Source: Spartobacteria bacterium (GTDB taxonomy: Bacteria > Verrucomicrobiota > Verrucomicrobiia > Chthoniobacterales > UBA10450). Taken from it: a DNA stretch of 64,000 nucleotides. Positions within the stretch are counted from its first letter, which is position 1, and each line of letters begins with the position of its first letter. This document shows, piece after piece, positions 62,748 through 64,000 of this stretch. Below the pieces are notes generated by a model. It did no database searches. It saw only the letters and a list, made by a program, of their open reading frames with translations, and was not told the origin of the DNA. Location: assembly GCA_003134785.1 (NCBI GenBank), contig PLCN01000022.1, positions 1-64,000 on the forward strand, in the 5' to 3' direction. The translations under genes were made by a program, and so were the position numbers.

Positions 62748-63842
62748 ATGCTAAATCTCCAGAAACTGTTCATCGACGTTTTCGATCCGCAGCCGGGTGA
62801 AACGGCGGCGATCCTCGTCGATCTGCCGCATGGCGAGCTTCGCGACACCCGCGCATGGAGCGACCGCCGCGCCATGGCGGAACGCTGGCATGCGGCGCTC
62901 TCGGAGTTTGGCGCCGAACGTCACTTCTACGTCTTGCCGCTCGTTAGCTTCGAAGCAACGGGGATGAACAATGGACAATTGCCGGCGACCGCCACTCAGG
63001 ATGGTGGTGAGATCGTGTTCGAGCAAATTGGAGCACGAGCCACTCTGCTCCTGGCGCTGACCGAATTCTCAGCGTCCGCACCGTTAATCGGATGGTCGAA
63101 GAAGTTTCCGCAGCTTCGAGCTGCTTCGATGCCGAGAGTGGCGCCGGAAATGGAATCGACGGCGCTCGCGGCCGATTACGCGCAGGTGGCACGTTCCTGT
63201 GAGCGGCTGCGCGCGCGCCTGGCCGGGGCGCATTCCGCAGAAATCGAATTTTCCTCCGGCGACGAATTTGTTTTCGATTTCCGGTTTCGTGAAGCCGAAG
63301 TGGATGATGGAAGGCTTCATCGCGATGCGCCGCCTCCGCGATTGATCAATCTGCCGAGTGGCGAAGCCTACACCGCCGCCTACGAAGGTGAGCGGAAAGT
63401 TCCCAGCCTAACGAGTGGTATTCTGCCGGTTTGGTCCGGGAACGAAATGGTCCGGCTTCGAGTGACCAAGAATCGGGTCGAGGAAATCGTTGGCGACACA
63501 GTCGCCTCGCGCAACTTGCGGGATTTTCTCTTTCTTGATCCGGCACGCTGCAATGTGGCCGAGCTTGGCTTGGGCTGTAATCCGCGGGCGCGTGTTTGGG
63601 GCAATGTTCTGGAAGATGAAAAGGCTGGTCCGCACATTGCGCTCGGGCGGAGCGAGCATTTGGGAGGCGTTACCGGACCGGATTCGTTTCAAGATGCGCT
63701 CAATGTCTGGCATGAGGATTTTGTTTACGCGCGCGGCTCTCCGATTCAGATCAAGCACCTAGCGCTGGTTGATTCCACCGGTAAGCGAGAGCCCCTTTTT
63801 GTGGACGGCTCTTACATGTCGGATCTCGAGGTCGGAATCTGA
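62748..63842 (+). CDS. M29-like aminopeptidase/leucyl aminopeptidase-type protein
   Basis: A 364-residue protein. C-terminal motifs resemble the M29 thermophilic aminopeptidase family: NLPSGEAYTAAYEGE, ELGLGCNPRARVWGNVLEDEKAGPHIALGRSEHLGG and a HEDFVYARGSP stretch, giving Glu, His and Asp in places expected for two metal ions. The N-terminal domain is less conserved. No signal peptide. Assignment to a peptidase is likely but unproven. Confidence 0.7.
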   Translation: MLNLQKLFIDVFDPQPGETAAILVDLPHGELRDTRAWSDRRAMAERWHAALSEFGAERHFYVLPLVSFEATGMNNGQLPATATQDGGEIVFEQIGARATLLLALTEFSASAPLIGWSKKFPQLRAASMPRVAPEMESTALAADYAQVARSCERLRARLAGAHSAEIEFSSGDEFVFDFRFREAEVDDGRLHRDAPPPRLINLPSGEAYTAAYEGERKVPSLTSGILPVWSGNEMVRLRVTKNRVEEIVGDTVASRNLRDFLFLDPARCNVAELGLGCNPRARVWGNVLEDEKAGPHIALGRSEHLGGVTGPDSFQDALNVWHEDFVYARGSPIQIKHLALVDSTGKREPLFVDGSYMSDLEVGI

Positions 63843-64000
63843 TTCGTTAGGCGAAGACCAGCGTAGGGCTGAAGACCTCGCATAACGGACACAACGTTTC
63901 ATAAAGGAGGCTGACTAATTCAATGAAACTTGTTTGCCCGTTGTGTCCTTCGTGACCCTTGTGCGAAATCTTGTCTACTTCGTCACCGTCAGCTGCGCAG
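63843..64000. other. gene-free end of the window
   Basis: A partly inverted repeat of GGACACAACG / CGTTGTGTCC (63885-63947) lies in it. Confidence 0.5.

Overview
The window looks like chromosome of a free-living, Gram-negative-type soil bacterium of high GC content. The best guess is a Verrucomicrobiota member of the Chthoniobacterales / Udaeobacter kind. This rests on gene content (secreted M13 and S9 peptidases, SNF2 helicase with SWIM finger, TIR-transmembrane protein, TolB/TPR adenylate cyclase, signal-peptide DNA ligase) and on many short palindromic and heptamer repeats between genes; it is an inference, because there is no rRNA or other phylogenetic marker. No tRNA, rRNA, CRISPR array, prophage or intact insertion sequence was seen.

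Layout. 0-3 kb: single-domain asparaginase and two uncharacterised proteins. 3-6.3 kb: a low-GC gene for a large STAND-like ATPase with a C-terminal phosphoribosyltransferase-like domain, a probable conflict protein. 6.4-18 kb: molybdopterin oxidoreductase with a membrane cytochrome-like domain, a nucleotidyltransferase/small-partner pair, secreted hydrolases and peptidase, a TIR-transmembrane protein, a TlpA-like protein, and a 2-hydroxyacid dehydrogenase/aminotransferase pair. 18-28 kb: small-molecule enzymes (cupins, alpha/beta hydrolase, RidA, SDR, two VOC proteins, MOSC, acyltransferase, SIMPL, YjbQ) with several broken partial copies of neighbours. 28-33 kb: SNF2 helicase, a protein made of two near-identical repeats, an esterase. 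33-41.4 kb: a repeat-rich region where pieces of an ArsR gene, an esterase and a DUF1801 gene recur around a double-HTH regulator, a cyclase/TPR protein, a ParE toxin/antitoxin pair and a RsbU-like phosphatase. 41.4-45.9 kb: a lower-GC, tightly coupled three-gene operon starting with a nucleotidyltransferase, the best candidate for an undescribed system. 46-48.3 kb: transglycosylase, GIY-YIG nuclease and 5'-3' exonuclease, all carrying the same palindromic repeat inside the reading frame. 48-64 kb: DUF885 peptidase, DNA ligase, another nucleotidyltransferase pair, ThiC under a TPP riboswitch (with repeat-derived insertions in the protein), an amidase, two tandem M13 peptidases and an M29-like protein.

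Two themes stand out. First, probable conflict genes: the ATPase-PRTase protein, three nucleotidyltransferase loci with different partners, ParE/antitoxin, a TIR protein. Second, unusual repeat dynamics: a 27-bp palindrome read in the same frame in three genes, 7-bp-periodic repeats at many gene borders and inside thiC, and truncated gene copies (cupin, MOSC, DUF1801, exonuclease, quinone oxidoreductase).
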